Shown here: in pieces, positions 1 through 9,045 of the stretch
Numbering within the stretch: position 1 is the stretch's first letter
How the letters are laid out: each line of letters begins with the position of its first letter
Assembly: GCF_001570585.1 (NCBI RefSeq)
Contig: NZ_BBXF01000001.1
Coordinates: forward strand, 62,001 to 126,000
Reading direction: 5' to 3'
DNA from: Herbidospora daliensis
GTDB lineage: Bacteria > Actinomycetota > Actinomycetes > Streptosporangiales > Streptosporangiaceae
DNA length: 64,000 bases
The notes under the pieces: generated by a model
The model's input: the letters and a program-made list of their open reading frames with translations, nothing else
Databases searched by the model: none
What the model was told of the DNA's origin: nothing
Program-made: the position numbers and the translations under genes

Positions 1-1004
1 GCCCGGCGCTGCGGGTCGTCGAGCAGCGCGGCGGCCTCACGCGCCAGCGCGGCGGCGTCGCCGGTGGCGAACAGGGCCCCGGCCTGGCCGTCGCCCAGCA
101 CCTTGCGGAAGGCCGGGATGTCGCTGGCCAGGATGGTCGCGCCCGCCGACATGGCCTCGGTCAGCACGATGCCGAAGCTCTCGCCGCCCAGGTTGGGGGC
201 GACGAAGACGTCGACGGAGTGGAGGGCGCGGATCTTGTCGGCCTCGCTGACCATGCCGAGCAGCTCGACGCGGTCGTGCAGGTTCTTCGGCAGCTTGGCG
301 TAGACGTCGTCGGCGTCGCCGGGCCCGGCGACCAGCAGGCGCACCCCCGGCCGCTCCCCCGCCAGCTTCGCGAACGCCTCCAGCAGCACGGCCAGGCCCT
401 TGCGGGGTTCGTCCATCCGCCCCAGGAAGCCGAGCACGGTCCCGTCGGGGCCCCAGCCCGGCAGGGGCTCGGCCTCGGCGTAGCGGTCGACGGTGACCCC
501 GTTGGGGATCAGCACGGCGTCGCCGCCCATGTGCTCGACCAGGGTCTTGCGGGCGGCGTCGGAGACGGCGATCCGGCCGGTGATCTTCTCCAGGGCGGTG
601 TGGAGCACGGGCGCGGTCACCGACACGGCCCGCGAACGCTCGTAGGAGGCGTGGAAGGTCGCCACGATCGGCCCGCGCGCCACCCAGCAGGCCAGCAGCC
701 CCACCGACGGCACGGCCGGCTCGTGGACGTGGAGCACGTCGAAGCGGCCCTCGCGGATCCACTTGCGGACCCGGTTGGCCGACAGGAACCCGAAGGTCAG
801 CCGGGCCACCGACCCGTTGTAGGGCACCGGGACGGCCCGCCCGGCCGACACCACGTAGGCCGGGAGCGGCGCGTCGTCGCCGGCGGGCGCCATGACCGAG
901 ACCCGGTGCCCGTCGTCGATCAGCGCCTCGGCCAGGTCGCGCACGTGGGCCTGGACACCGCCCGGGACGTCCCACATGTACGGGCAGACGATCCCGATCC
1001 TCAC
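1..1004 (-). CDS. pimA: PimA-like phosphatidylinositol alpha-mannosyltransferase, C-terminus cut by window edge
   Basis: GT4 (GT-B fold) glycosyltransferase that would transfer the first mannose from GDP-mannose to phosphatidylinositol at the inner membrane face. The translation starts VRIGIVCPYMWDVPGGVQ, with the GGVQ loop, then HVHEP, and a C-terminal GGESFGIVLTEAMSAG block that contains the family's nucleotide-sugar-binding Glu. About 334 codons are visible; the family is usually 370-385 residues, so roughly the last 40 are outside the window. The GTG start overlaps the stop of the upstream acyltransferase as GTGA (4 bases), which fits translational coupling. Order pgsA, acyltransferase, pimA matches the mycobacterial PIM operon. 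Confidence 0.9.
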   Translation of the reverse strand, partial: MRIGIVCPYMWDVPGGVQAHVRDLAEALIDDGHRVSVMAPAGDDAPLPAYVVSAGRAVPVPYNGSVARLTFGFLSANRVRKWIREGRFDVLHVHEPAVPSVGLLACWVARGPIVATFHASYERSRAVSVTAPVLHTALEKITGRIAVSDAARKTLVEHMGGDAVLIPNGVTVDRYAEAEPLPGWGPDGTVLGFLGRMDEPRKGLAVLLEAFAKLAGERPGVRLLVAGPGDADDVYAKLPKNLHDRVELLGMVSEADKIRALHSVDVFVAPNLGGESFGIVLTEAMSAGATILASDIPAFRKVLGDGQAGALFATGDAAALAREAAALLDDPQRR

Positions 1005-1915
1005 GGCCGGGGCTCCCGGGGCTCCAGGTCGTCGAGCCACAACCGCTGGAGCATGTGCCAGTCGTCAGGGTGTTCCGCGATGCCCTTCTCGAAGGCCGCC
1101 GCCATGCCCTGCGTGAGCGCGGCCGCCTTCTCCTGCCGGGTCCCCTCGGCCGGCACGGGCACTTCCGGATGGACGTCTAAACCCCAGTCGGCGCCGTCGA
1201 AGTAGACGATCACCGGCAGCAGCGCCGCCCCGGTCTGGAGCGCCAGCAGGGCGGGCCCGGCGGCCATGCGGGTGCGGGCGCCGAAGAAGTCGACCTCGAC
1301 CCCGCTCTCGGTCAGGTCGCGATCGGCCGGCAGGCAGACCACGCCCCCGGCGCGGGTGCGCTGGGCCAGCGTGCCGAAGGCGTGGGCGGTGCCGCCCCCC
1401 TTGGCGGTCAGCGGCAGCACCTCCATCCCGATGGCGGTCCGGAAGGCGACGAACTTCTCGAAGAGCGACTCGGGCTTGAGGCGCTCCATCACGGTCGTGA
1501 ACGGGTGGCCGCTCTGCACCAGCCAGACCCCGGCGGCGTCCCAGTTGCCCATGTGGGGCAGCGCGATCACGACCCCGCGCCCGGAGGCGACGGTGTCGAA
1601 GATCAGGTGCTCGTCGTGGGAGTGGGTGCGGGCGTGGATCTGCTTCGGATCCATGTCGGGCAGCCGGAAGATCTCCATCCAGTAGCGCATGTAGGACCGC
1701 AGGCCCCTCTTGGACAGCGCGCGGAGCGAGGCCTGGTCGCCGCCGGTCACCCGGGCCAGGTTGGACTCCAGGCGCTTCACCGACTTGCCCTGACGCCACC
1801 ACATGACGTCGGCGATGCGCCGGAACACGAAGGCGGCCGCCTTCTCCGGGACGAACCGGACGATGGCCCAGCCGGCCGTGTAGGCCGACGCGACGATCCG
1901 GTCAGTGAGCGTCAT
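1001..1915 (-). CDS. Phosphatidylinositol mannoside acyltransferase (LpxL/HtrB family)
   Basis: 304-residue member of the lysophospholipid acyltransferase-like LpxL/HtrB family. In the PIM pathway the mycobacterial orthologue (PatA) acylates the mannose added by PimA at the cytoplasmic membrane. The HMGNWD block near residue 120 supplies the catalytic His of the family, followed by a PADRDLTESGVEVDFFG segment in which the Glu/Asp partner lies. The N-terminus has a short hydrophobic stretch but no signal peptide. It overlaps pgsA upstream by 14 bases and pimA downstream by 4, so the three genes form one operon. The ATG is followed by MTLTDRIVASAY. Confidence 0.9.
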   Translation of the reverse strand: MTLTDRIVASAYTAGWAIVRFVPEKAAAFVFRRIADVMWWRQGKSVKRLESNLARVTGGDQASLRALSKRGLRSYMRYWMEIFRLPDMDPKQIHARTHSHDEHLIFDTVASGRGVVIALPHMGNWDAAGVWLVQSGHPFTTVMERLKPESLFEKFVAFRTAIGMEVLPLTAKGGGTAHAFGTLAQRTRAGGVVCLPADRDLTESGVEVDFFGARTRMAAGPALLALQTGAALLPVIVYFDGADWGLDVHPEVPVPAEGTRQEKAAALTQGMAAAFEKGIAEHPDDWHMLQRLWLDDLEPREPRP

Positions 1916-2507
1916 GGTCCACCGCCTGCTTGTAGACGACGTGCATGCGCTGCCCCACAGTGATCACGCTGGCGACGGCCAGCCCCCAAAGACCCACAGC
2001 CAGAACGTACGGCACGCCCAATCCGTCGAGGAAGGCCACCACGAGCACGACGAGCAATCGCTCTCCGCGTTCGGCGATGCCGACGTTGGCGGTCATGCCG
2101 AGACCCTCGGCCCGCGCCTTGGCGTAGGAGACGACCGCGCCGCCGACCAGGCAGAGCAGGCCGCCCAGGGCCAGCACCCGCTGGCCGTCGAGGACCAGGT
2201 AGATGATCAGGCCGGAGAAGACGCCCGCGTCGGCGACCCGGTCGAGGGTCGAGTCGAGGAAGGCGCCCCAGGTCGAGCCCTTGGTCATCCGGGCCAGGAT
2301 GCCGTCGAGCAGGTCGGCGAGCACGAAGAAGGTGATCACGAGGCTGCCCGCGACGAGCTGCCCATGTGGGTAGAACCACAGGGACGAGGCGACCGTGCCG
2401 AGCGTGCCGGCCGCGGTGATCATGTTGGGAGTGACGCCATGGCGCGCGAGGAACCGGCCCAAGGGGCTCATGAGCCTGGTCATGGCGGGACGCAGAACGT
2501 TCAGCAT
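1902..2507 (-). CDS. pgsA: CDP-alcohol phosphatidyltransferase, likely phosphatidylinositol phosphate synthase
   Basis: 201-residue integral membrane enzyme that condenses CDP-diacylglycerol with an alcohol, probably inositol phosphate given that PIM genes follow. The CDP-alcohol motif (D-x2-D-G-x2-A-R-x8-G-x3-D-x3-D) is complete in DLLDGILARMTKGSTWGAFL and the following DSTLDRVAD. Several hydrophobic helices follow. I chose the ATG at 2507 (MLNVLRPAMTRL) because it matches the usual N-terminus; in-frame ATG 2528 is possible and neither has a strong ribosome-binding site. First gene of the PIM operon, divergent from the EF-G-like gene. Confidence 0.88.
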   Translation of the reverse strand: MLNVLRPAMTRLMSPLGRFLARHGVTPNMITAAGTLGTVASSLWFYPHGQLVAGSLVITFFVLADLLDGILARMTKGSTWGAFLDSTLDRVADAGVFSGLIIYLVLDGQRVLALGGLLCLVGGAVVSYAKARAEGLGMTANVGIAERGERLLVVLVVAFLDGLGVPYVLAVGLWGLAVASVITVGQRMHVVYKQAVDHDAH

Positions 2508-2558
2508 GGCGGTCCGATCGTAGGGCATGCACCACCGCGCACATTCCCTGTCCAGGTC

Positions 2559-2576
2559 TTGTGATCTGGACCACAA
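2559..2576. promoter_or_regulatory. 18-bp imperfect palindrome, CRP-like or DasR-like operator candidate
   Basis: TTGTGATCTGGACCACAA lies between pgsA and the EF-G-like gene, 52 bases upstream of pgsA. Seven of nine base pairs are symmetric. The core TGTGA-N6-CCACA differs by one base from the CRP/GlxR form TGTGA-N6-TCACA. The inner TGATCTGGACCA also matches 10 of 12 bases of the DasR dre core TGGTCTAGACCA. The sequence alone cannot decide between these families. Confidence 0.4.
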
Positions 2577-2698
2577 CGGTTAAGGGTGGGTTACACGCGC
2601 CTTTCCGATCGGGGTGCGGGGCGCGTCACAGCAGGCGGCCGGGCGGCCGCCGGTCGTTCACGCGGCCTGCGGCCTCCCCTCCAATCCAGGAGGCGAAA

Positions 2699-4816
2699 GT
2701 GGCGGAGAAGGCTAACGGAGGGACATCGGGAGCCGCGGGCAGGGCACCATCGGCCGACCAGCCGGACATGGTGCGCAACGTCGTGCTCGTCGGCCACTCC
2801 GGATCGGGGAAGACGACCTTGGTGGAGGCGCTGCTCGCGGCGACCGGCACCATCCCGCGCACGGGCCGGGTCGAAGACGGCACCACCATCAGCGACTTCG
2901 ACGAGGTCGAGGTCCGCCAGCAGCGGTCGGTGAACCTGGCCCTCGCGCCGCTGACGTACAACGGGATAAAGATCAACCTGCTCGACACGCCCGGGTACGC
3001 CGACTTCGTCGGGGACCTGCGGGCCGGCCTGCGGGCCGCCGACGCGGCGCTGTTCGTGGTCGCCGCCACCGACGGGGTCGACGGGCTGACCCGGCAGATC
3101 TGGGACGAGTGCGCGAGCGTGGGCATGCCGCGCGCGGTCGTCATCACCAAGATCGACCACCAGCGGGCCGACTTCGACGAGGTCCTCACCGCCTGCCAGG
3201 ACGCCTTCGGCGAGGGGGTCGCGCCGCTCTACCTGCCGGTGGGCGGCGACGCGCTCGTGGGCCTGCTGTCGCAGCGCGTGTTCGACTACTCCGGCGGGTC
3301 GCGTACCGAAAGAGAGCCCGACGCCGACCAGGTCGAGCTGATCGAGATGTACCGCGGGTCGCTCATCGAGGGGATCATCCAGGAGAGCGAGGACGAATCG
3401 CTCATGGACCGCTACCTCGAAGGCGAGGAGATCGACACCAAGGTCCTCATCGACGACCTGGAGAAGGCGGTCGCGCGGGCCAGTTTCCACCCGGTGCTGG
3501 TGAGCGCGCCGGGCGTGGGCATGCCCGAGCTGCTCGAAGTGATCACCCAGGGGTTCCCGTGCCCGCCCGAGCACCGGCTGCCCGACGTCACGACCATAGA
3601 CGGCAAGAGCGTCAGGGTCTGCCGGTGCGACCCCGACGGGCCGCTGGTGGCCGAGGTGGTCAAGACGACCAGCGACCCCTACGTGGGCCGCATCAGCCTG
3701 GTCCGCGTCTTCTCGGGCACCCTGCGGCCCGACATGACCGTGCACGTCTCCGGGCACGTGCCCCAGCACGAGCACGACGTCGACGAGCGCGTCGGCGCGT
3801 TGTCCTCGCCGCTCGGCAAGACCCAGCGCCCGGTGGGCAAATGCGTGGCCGGCGACGTGGTCGCGGTGGCCAAGCTCGGCCACGCCGAGACCGGCGACAC
3901 CCTGTCGGAGAAGGAGAACCCGCTGGTCATGGAGCCGTGGCAGATGCCCGAGCCGCTGCTCCCCGTCGCGATCAGGGCCAAGTCGAAGGCCGACGAGGAC
4001 AAGCTCTCCCAGGCGCTGAACCGCCTGGTGGCCGAAGACCCGACGCTGCGCCTGGAGAACAACGCCGAGACCCGGCAGCTGGTGCTGTGGTGCATGGGCG
4101 AGGCCCACGCCGACGTGCTGCTCGACCGGCTCTCGCGCCGCCACGGCGTCGAGGTGGAGAAGATCGACCTGCGGGTGCCGCTGCGCGAGACCTTCGGCGG
4201 CAAGGCGCAGGGCATGGGCCGCAACGTCAAGCAGACCGGCGGCCACGGCCAGTACGCCATCTGCCACCTGGAGATCGAGCCGCTGCCCTCGGGGTCGGGG
4301 TTCGAGTTCGTCGACAAGATCGTCGGCGGCGTGGTGCCGCGCCAGTTCATCCCGTCGGTCGAGAAGGGCGTGCGCAGCCAGATGGAGCGCGGCGTGGTGG
4401 CCGGCTACCCGATGGTCGACATAAGGGTCACGCTCTACGACGGCAAGGCCCACTCGGTCGACTCCAGCGACATGGCGTTCCAGATCGCGGGCGGGCTGGC
4501 CCTGCGCGAGGCCGCCGCGAAGGTCCCGGCGCTGCTGCTCGAACCGGTCGACGAGGTGTCGGTCCTCGTCGACGACGACTACGTCGGCAACGTCATGAGC
4601 GACCTGTCGTCGCGGCGCGGACGGGTGCTGGGCACCGAGCCCGTGGGGGTCGGCCGGACGCTGGTCCGGGCCGAGGTGCCGGAACTGGAAATCACCCGAT
4701 ACGCAATAGATCTACGGTCGATGTCACACGGAACCGGAACGTTCACCCGCGCTTTCCTGCGTTATGAACCATTGCCGTCGCACCTCGCCGGAAAGGTCGC
4801 GACCCCCGCTGATTAG
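2699..4816 (+). CDS. Elongation factor G-like GTPase (EF-G2 / FusA2 type)
   Basis: 705-residue translational GTPase of the EF-G2 group. G1 is GHSGSGKTTL, G3 is DTPGYADF and G4 is TKID rather than the usual NKxD. The switch-1 region reads EVRQQRSVNLA, diverged from canonical EF-G. Domains II to V follow, including a GHGQYA block in domain IV. Start: GTG 2699 sits six bases after a perfect AGGAGG (2688-2693), whereas the longer open frame from 2561 lacks a site. For mycobacterial EF-G2, GTP binding without ribosome-stimulated hydrolysis has been described, so a canonical translocase role should not be assumed. Monocistronic, ended by a strong hairpin. Confidence 0.9.
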   Translation: MAEKANGGTSGAAGRAPSADQPDMVRNVVLVGHSGSGKTTLVEALLAATGTIPRTGRVEDGTTISDFDEVEVRQQRSVNLALAPLTYNGIKINLLDTPGYADFVGDLRAGLRAADAALFVVAATDGVDGLTRQIWDECASVGMPRAVVITKIDHQRADFDEVLTACQDAFGEGVAPLYLPVGGDALVGLLSQRVFDYSGGSRTEREPDADQVELIEMYRGSLIEGIIQESEDESLMDRYLEGEEIDTKVLIDDLEKAVARASFHPVLVSAPGVGMPELLEVITQGFPCPPEHRLPDVTTIDGKSVRVCRCDPDGPLVAEVVKTTSDPYVGRISLVRVFSGTLRPDMTVHVSGHVPQHEHDVDERVGALSSPLGKTQRPVGKCVAGDVVAVAKLGHAETGDTLSEKENPLVMEPWQMPEPLLPVAIRAKSKADEDKLSQALNRLVAEDPTLRLENNAETRQLVLWCMGEAHADVLLDRLSRRHGVEVEKIDLRVPLRETFGGKAQGMGRNVKQTGGHGQYAICHLEIEPLPSGSGFEFVDKIVGGVVPRQFIPSVEKGVRSQMERGVVAGYPMVDIRVTLYDGKAHSVDSSDMAFQIAGGLALREAAAKVPALLLEPVDEVSVLVDDDYVGNVMSDLSSRRGRVLGTEPVGVGRTLVRAEVPELEITRYAIDLRSMSHGTGTFTRAFLRYEPLPSHLAGKVATPAD

Positions 4817-4822
4817 CGGGTT

Positions 4823-4857
4823 CCCGGCGCCGTTCGTTTCACCTGAACGGCGCCGGG
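4823..4857 (+). terminator. Rho-independent-like terminator after EF-G2
   Basis: A perfect 13-bp stem, CCCGGCGCCGTTC paired with GAACGGCGCCGGG across a 9-base loop, begins seven bases after the stop codon. There is only a short T-rich stretch (GCATTTCC) behind it, as is common in high-GC actinobacteria. Confidence 0.85.
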
Positions 4858-4872
4858 GCATTTCCTCGCGCG

Positions 4873-4936
4873 TTGTGTGGAGTCACATCCGCCTCGTATG
4901 ACGAATTTCGCTATACGGGCGAAGCATTGCCAATGC
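4873..4936 (+). promoter_or_regulatory. Promoter candidate and 13-base palindrome upstream of the GHL10 gene
   Basis: TTGTGT (4873-4878), an 18-base spacer and TATGAC (4897-4902) form a plausible sigma-70-type promoter. Downstream, GCATTGCCAATGC (4924-4936) is a perfect 6+6 palindrome around one central base, placed where a repressor would block elongation. No matching regulator is adjacent. Confidence 0.35.
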
Positions 4937-4976
4937 GATGCCAGACTGTGACAGCCATCGCGTTCGGGGAGGGCAA

Positions 4977-6482
4977 GTGAAACGACAGTTGATCGCCGGC
5001 GTCGCCGTGGCCGCGACCGCTTCCGCGGGGGCCTACCTGCTCGTCCCGGAGGCGTCCAGCCCCGGATTGGAGCGTGCCAGCTACGTGACCACCGCGGCCA
5101 AGAAGGACGTCTGCCCGGCGGCCAAGCGCCAGATGCGCGGCATGTGGATCGCGACGACGCAGAACATCGACTGGCCGTCGAAGGCCGGCCTGTCGCCCGC
5201 CACGCAGCGGGCCGAATACGTCAAGATGCTCGACACCGCCGCCGCGCGCGGCATCAACGCGGTGTTCGTGCAGGTCAGACCGGCTTCCGACGCCATCTAC
5301 AAGTCGTCGCTGGAGCCCTGGTCGCAGTACCTGACCGGCAAGGCGGGCAAGAACCCGGGCTGGGACCCGCTGCCGTTCCTGATCAGCGAGGCCCACAAGC
5401 GGGGCATGGAGTTCCACGCCTGGTTCAACCCCTACCGGGCCGCCTACAGCGACAACGTCGCGGCGCTGCCCGCGAACCACCCGGCCCGGCAGCACCCCGG
5501 CTGGGTGGTCAAGCACGAGGGGCGCCTCTACTACAACCCGGGGCTTCCGTCGGTCCGTGACCACGTCACCAAGGTGATCATGGACGTGGTCAACCGCTAC
5601 GACATCGACGGCGTGCACTTCGACGACTACTTCTACCCCTATCCGGGCCAGGGCACGAAGTTCAACGACACCGCCGCCTACGACAAGTACGGCGCGGGCA
5701 AGTCGCTGGCCAACTGGCGGCGGGCCAACGTCAACCAGCTCGTGGCGCAGGTCGACAAGGCCGTCCACCGGGCCAAGCCCTACCTGAAGTTCGGCATCAG
5801 CCCGTTCGGGATCTGGCGCAACAAGAGCAACGACCCGACCGGCTCCAAGACCACCGGCATGTCGGCGTACGACGCGATCTACGCCGACCCGAAGGCGTGG
5901 ATCAAGGCGGGCACGGTCGACTACCTGACCCCGCAGCTCTACTGGAACCGGGGCTTCGCGGCGGCCGACTACGACGTGCTGGCGCCCTGGTGGGCGAACG
6001 CGGTCAAGGGCAGCGGCGTCGACCTCTACATCGGCCAGGGGCTCTACCAGATCGGCACCGGCGGGGCCTGGAACCGGCCCAACGAGATCCCGTCGCACCT
6101 GGCGGTCAACAAGCGCTATCCCGAGATCGAGGGCGACGTCTACTTCAGCGCCAAGCAGGTCGTGCAGAACCCGCTGAAGGTGATGACCCGGATCAAGGAG
6201 CAGTACTACCAGCGCCCGGCGCTGCTGCCGCTGATCAAGGGCCTGCCCACCAAGCCGCTCGGCCCGGTCAAGAACCTGCGCAACGCGGGCGGCACGCTGA
6301 CCTGGACGGGCGTGCCGGGGGCCCGCGCCTACGCGGTCTACCGGGGCACGGGCAACTCGTGCGAGCTGGTCGCGGTCACGACGCGCTCCTCGTTCCAGAC
6401 CCGGGCCAACGGCGCCTACCAGGTCACCTCGCTCGACCGCCTCTACAACGAGAGCACCCCTGTAGCAGCACGCGTGGGGTGA
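4977..6482 (+). CDS. Secreted glycoside-hydrolase-like protein, GHL10 (DUF187) family
   Basis: 501-residue exported protein. The first ~30 residues (KRQLIAGVAVAATASAGAYL) look like a Sec signal. The DUF187/GHL10 TIM-barrel domain starts at MRGMWIATTQNIDWP and includes FVQVRPASDAIY, FHAWFNPYRA and YDIDGVHFDDYFYPYP, the hallmark strand ends of this family. A short FN3-like domain forms the C-terminus (from about residue 425). The GTG start follows GGGGAGGG at 4966-4973; upstream codons have no site. Family members act on or bind cell-surface glycans, but the substrate is not predictable here. Confidence 0.85.
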   Translation: MKRQLIAGVAVAATASAGAYLLVPEASSPGLERASYVTTAAKKDVCPAAKRQMRGMWIATTQNIDWPSKAGLSPATQRAEYVKMLDTAAARGINAVFVQVRPASDAIYKSSLEPWSQYLTGKAGKNPGWDPLPFLISEAHKRGMEFHAWFNPYRAAYSDNVAALPANHPARQHPGWVVKHEGRLYYNPGLPSVRDHVTKVIMDVVNRYDIDGVHFDDYFYPYPGQGTKFNDTAAYDKYGAGKSLANWRRANVNQLVAQVDKAVHRAKPYLKFGISPFGIWRNKSNDPTGSKTTGMSAYDAIYADPKAWIKAGTVDYLTPQLYWNRGFAAADYDVLAPWWANAVKGSGVDLYIGQGLYQIGTGGAWNRPNEIPSHLAVNKRYPEIEGDVYFSAKQVVQNPLKVMTRIKEQYYQRPALLPLIKGLPTKPLGPVKNLRNAGGTLTWTGVPGARAYAVYRGTGNSCELVAVTTRSSFQTRANGAYQVTSLDRLYNESTPVAARVG

Positions 6483-6485
6483 CAA

Positions 6486-6522
6486 GCGAGTCGCGGACGG
6501 CCGAAGGCCGGCCGTGACTCGC
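6486..6522 (+). terminator. Hairpin terminator candidate after GHL10 gene
   Basis: GCGAGTC (6486-6492) pairs with GACTCGC (6516-6522), with an inner ACGGCC/GGCCGT stem and a four-base bulge. It starts four bases after the stop codon at 6482. No long T-tract follows. Confidence 0.6.
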
Positions 6523-6570
6523 GCCCGGAATCTGCCTCCATAGAAGTTGCAAGTTTTTGCTCAGTTATTG

Positions 6571-6658
6571 CGTCCGATGATCCGATCCTGTCAGGATGAG
6601 GGCACCCCCCTCACCGGGTAGCGTCCGCCCGGTGCCTGCCAGAAAGGATCATCGGACG
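6571..6658 (+). promoter_or_regulatory. Structured 5' leader that can mask the ribosome-binding site and start codon
   Basis: CGTCCGATGATCC (6571-6583) is the exact reverse complement of GGATCATCGGACG (6646-6658). The second arm covers part of the Shine-Dalgarno AGAAAGGA (6641-6648) and the first base of the GTG start (6658). The 62 bases between arms hold a second perfect stem, GGCACC (6601-6606) with GGTGCC (6631-6636), plus a small ATCC/GGAT hairpin (6585-6597). The arrangement is a closing helix with internal hairpins, as in cis-acting translational switches. It matches no riboswitch class I recognise. Confidence 0.6.
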
Positions 6659-9042
6659 TGGCTGTCTCGCGCCGTAGTTTCCTCGCCTCGGCCATCTCGG
6701 CGTCCGCCATCGCGGCGACCTCGACCCATCTGACCAGCGGCCCGGCGTACGCGGCCAGTCCACCCGGCGACGTGGTGGGCAAGATCACCGTCGGCTACCA
6801 GGGCTGGTTCGCCTGCCGGGGCGACGGCTCGCCGATCGACCGGTGGTGGCACTGGAGCGGCCACGACAACACCGTCCCGCCCTCGCCGTCGAACACCACG
6901 ATCGTGTCGTGGCCGGACAACCGCGACTACACGCGCACCTACCCGACGCTCTACCAGAACCTGAACAACGGCCAGACGGCCAACCTGTTCTCCTCCTGGG
7001 ACCAGCAGACGGTCGACACCCACTTCCGCTGGATGCGCGACAACGGCTGCGACACCGCCGCCCTGCAGCGCTTCAACCCCAACGGCGCCGAGGGCCCGAT
7101 CCGCGACGGCATGACCGCCAAGGTGCGCCAGGCCGCCGAGGCCTTCGGCCGCAAGTTCTACATCATGTACGACGTCACCGACTGGCTCGCCTTCCAATCG
7201 GAGATCAAGACCGACTGGACGAGCAAGATGTCGGCGTACACCCAGAGCCCGATGTACGCCCGCCAGAACGGCAAGCCCGTCGTGTGCATCTGGGGTTTCG
7301 GCTTCAGCGAGCCCAGCCGGCCGTTCACCCCGGCGCCCTGCCTCGAAGTGATCAACTGGTTCAAGGCGCAGGGCTGCTACGTCATCGGCGGCGTGCCCAC
7401 CTGGTGGCGGCAGGGCATCAACGACTCGCGTCCCGGCTTCGAGAACGTCTACCGGGCGTTCAACATGATCTCCCCGTGGATGGTCGGCCGGGCCCGGACC
7501 ATCGCGGAGCTCGACAGCTACTACGCCAACGCCACCCTCGGCGACGTCGCCGAGTGCAACGCCCTGGGCATCGACTACCAGCCGTGCGTGATGCCCGGCG
7601 ATCTCCAGTCGCGGGCCCGCGTCCACGGCGACTTCATGTGGCGCATGTTCTACAACACCATCCGCGCGGGCTCCCACGGCATCTACATCTCGATGTTCGA
7701 CGAGTACAACGAGGGCAACCAGATCGCCAAGACCGCCGAGACGCAGGCGTGGGTGCCCGCGGGTTCGGGCATCCTGGCGCTCGACGAGGACGGCACGTTC
7801 TGCTCCTCCGACTACTACCTGCGCATCACCGCCGACGGCGGGCGCATGCTGAAGGGCCAGATCGCGCTGACGGCGACCCGGCCGACCCAGCCGACGACCG
7901 GCGGCCCGCCGCCCGGCGGCGACACGAACCTCGCGCTGAACAAGGCGGCCAGCGCCAGCAGCACCAACAACGGCTTCGTGCCCGCCAACGCCGTCGACGG
8001 GAACGCCGCCACCTACTGGGAGAGCTCCGGCGCGCTGCCGCAGTGGTTCCAGGTCGACCTGGGAGCCGCGTCGGTCCTGGGCCGGGCCGTGCTCAAGCTG
8101 CCGCCGAACGCGGCGTGGGGCTCACGGGTGCAGACGCTCACCCTCGCGGTGAGCGCCAACGGCAGCTCGTGGACGACGGTCACCGGCCCGATCGGCGTCA
8201 CCTTCAACGCCGCGACCGGCAACCAGGCGACCATCACCATCCCGGCGCTGAGCGCCCGCTACGTGCGGGTGACGATCAGCGCCAACACCGGCTGGCCCGC
8301 CGCGCAGTTGTCGGAGCTGGAGGTCTACGCGACCGGCGCGGTGGAGAACACGCCCCCCACCGCCCCGGGCAACCTGACCGTCACCGGCAAGACCACCACC
8401 AGCGTGTCGCTCTCGTGGACGGCCTCGACCGACGACGTCGCGGTCACCGGCTACCAGGTGCTGCAGAACGGCGAGCCCGTGGCCTCGCCTACCGGGCTGA
8501 CCCACACGGTCACCGGCCTGGCCCCGAACACCGCCTACACGTTCACGGTCCGGGCCCGCGACGGGCAGAACTCCCTGTCGCAGCCCTCGAACGCGGTGAC
8601 CGCGACGACCGACCCGGCCGCGAACGTGAACCTGGCGGCCGGGAAGGCGACCGCCGAGAGCGGCCACGTGCAGAACTACGGGTCGGGCAACATCGTCGAC
8701 GGCAACGCGGGCTCCTACTGGGAGTCGCCGAACAACGCGTTCCCGCAGTGGGTCCAGGTCGACCTCGGGGCGGCCACGTCGGTCTCCCGGGTGGTGCTGA
8801 AGCTGCCGCCGGCCTCGGCGTGGCAGACCCGGACCCAGACCATCGAGGTCCAGGGCAGCGTCAACGGCTCGACCTTCTCGACGCTGTCGGCGGCGTCGGG
8901 GCGCACCTTCAACCCCGCCACCGGCAACACCGTGACGGTCTCCTTCACCGCCTCGTCGCAGCGGTACGTGCGGCTGCGGTTCACCGGGAACACCGGCTGG
9001 CCGGCCGGGCAACTCTCGGAACTGGAGGTCTACGCCTCCTGA
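6658..9042 (+). CDS. Tat-exported GH71/GH99-like protein with two CBM32 domains and FN3
   Basis: 794-residue exported protein. The N-terminus has a Tat-type signal ([13 protein letters not shown], cleavage after AYA near 30). Residues ~38-415 form a TIM-barrel domain resembling GH71/GH99-like endo-acting glycosidases ([38 protein letters not shown]). A linker leads to an F5/8 type C (CBM32) domain at ~420-560, an FN3 domain at ~565-655 and a second CBM32 to the end. The two CBM32 copies share [32 protein letters not shown] and the ending [14 protein letters not shown], so they are an internal duplication. The GTG start is read from AGAAAGGA. The protein probably binds and cuts surface glycan; substrate unknown. 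Confidence 0.82.
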   Translation: MAVSRRSFLASAISASAIAATSTHLTSGPAYAASPPGDVVGKITVGYQGWFACRGDGSPIDRWWHWSGHDNTVPPSPSNTTIVSWPDNRDYTRTYPTLYQNLNNGQTANLFSSWDQQTVDTHFRWMRDNGCDTAALQRFNPNGAEGPIRDGMTAKVRQAAEAFGRKFYIMYDVTDWLAFQSEIKTDWTSKMSAYTQSPMYARQNGKPVVCIWGFGFSEPSRPFTPAPCLEVINWFKAQGCYVIGGVPTWWRQGINDSRPGFENVYRAFNMISPWMVGRARTIAELDSYYANATLGDVAECNALGIDYQPCVMPGDLQSRARVHGDFMWRMFYNTIRAGSHGIYISMFDEYNEGNQIAKTAETQAWVPAGSGILALDEDGTFCSSDYYLRITADGGRMLKGQIALTATRPTQPTTGGPPPGGDTNLALNKAASASSTNNGFVPANAVDGNAATYWESSGALPQWFQVDLGAASVLGRAVLKLPPNAAWGSRVQTLTLAVSANGSSWTTVTGPIGVTFNAATGNQATITIPALSARYVRVTISANTGWPAAQLSELEVYATGAVENTPPTAPGNLTVTGKTTTSVSLSWTASTDDVAVTGYQVLQNGEPVASPTGLTHTVTGLAPNTAYTFTVRARDGQNSLSQPSNAVTATTDPAANVNLAAGKATAESGHVQNYGSGNIVDGNAGSYWESPNNAFPQWVQVDLGAATSVSRVVLKLPPASAWQTRTQTIEVQGSVNGSTFSTLSAASGRTFNPATGNTVTVSFTASSQRYVRLRFTGNTGWPAGQLSELEVYAS

Positions 9043-9045
9043 CGG

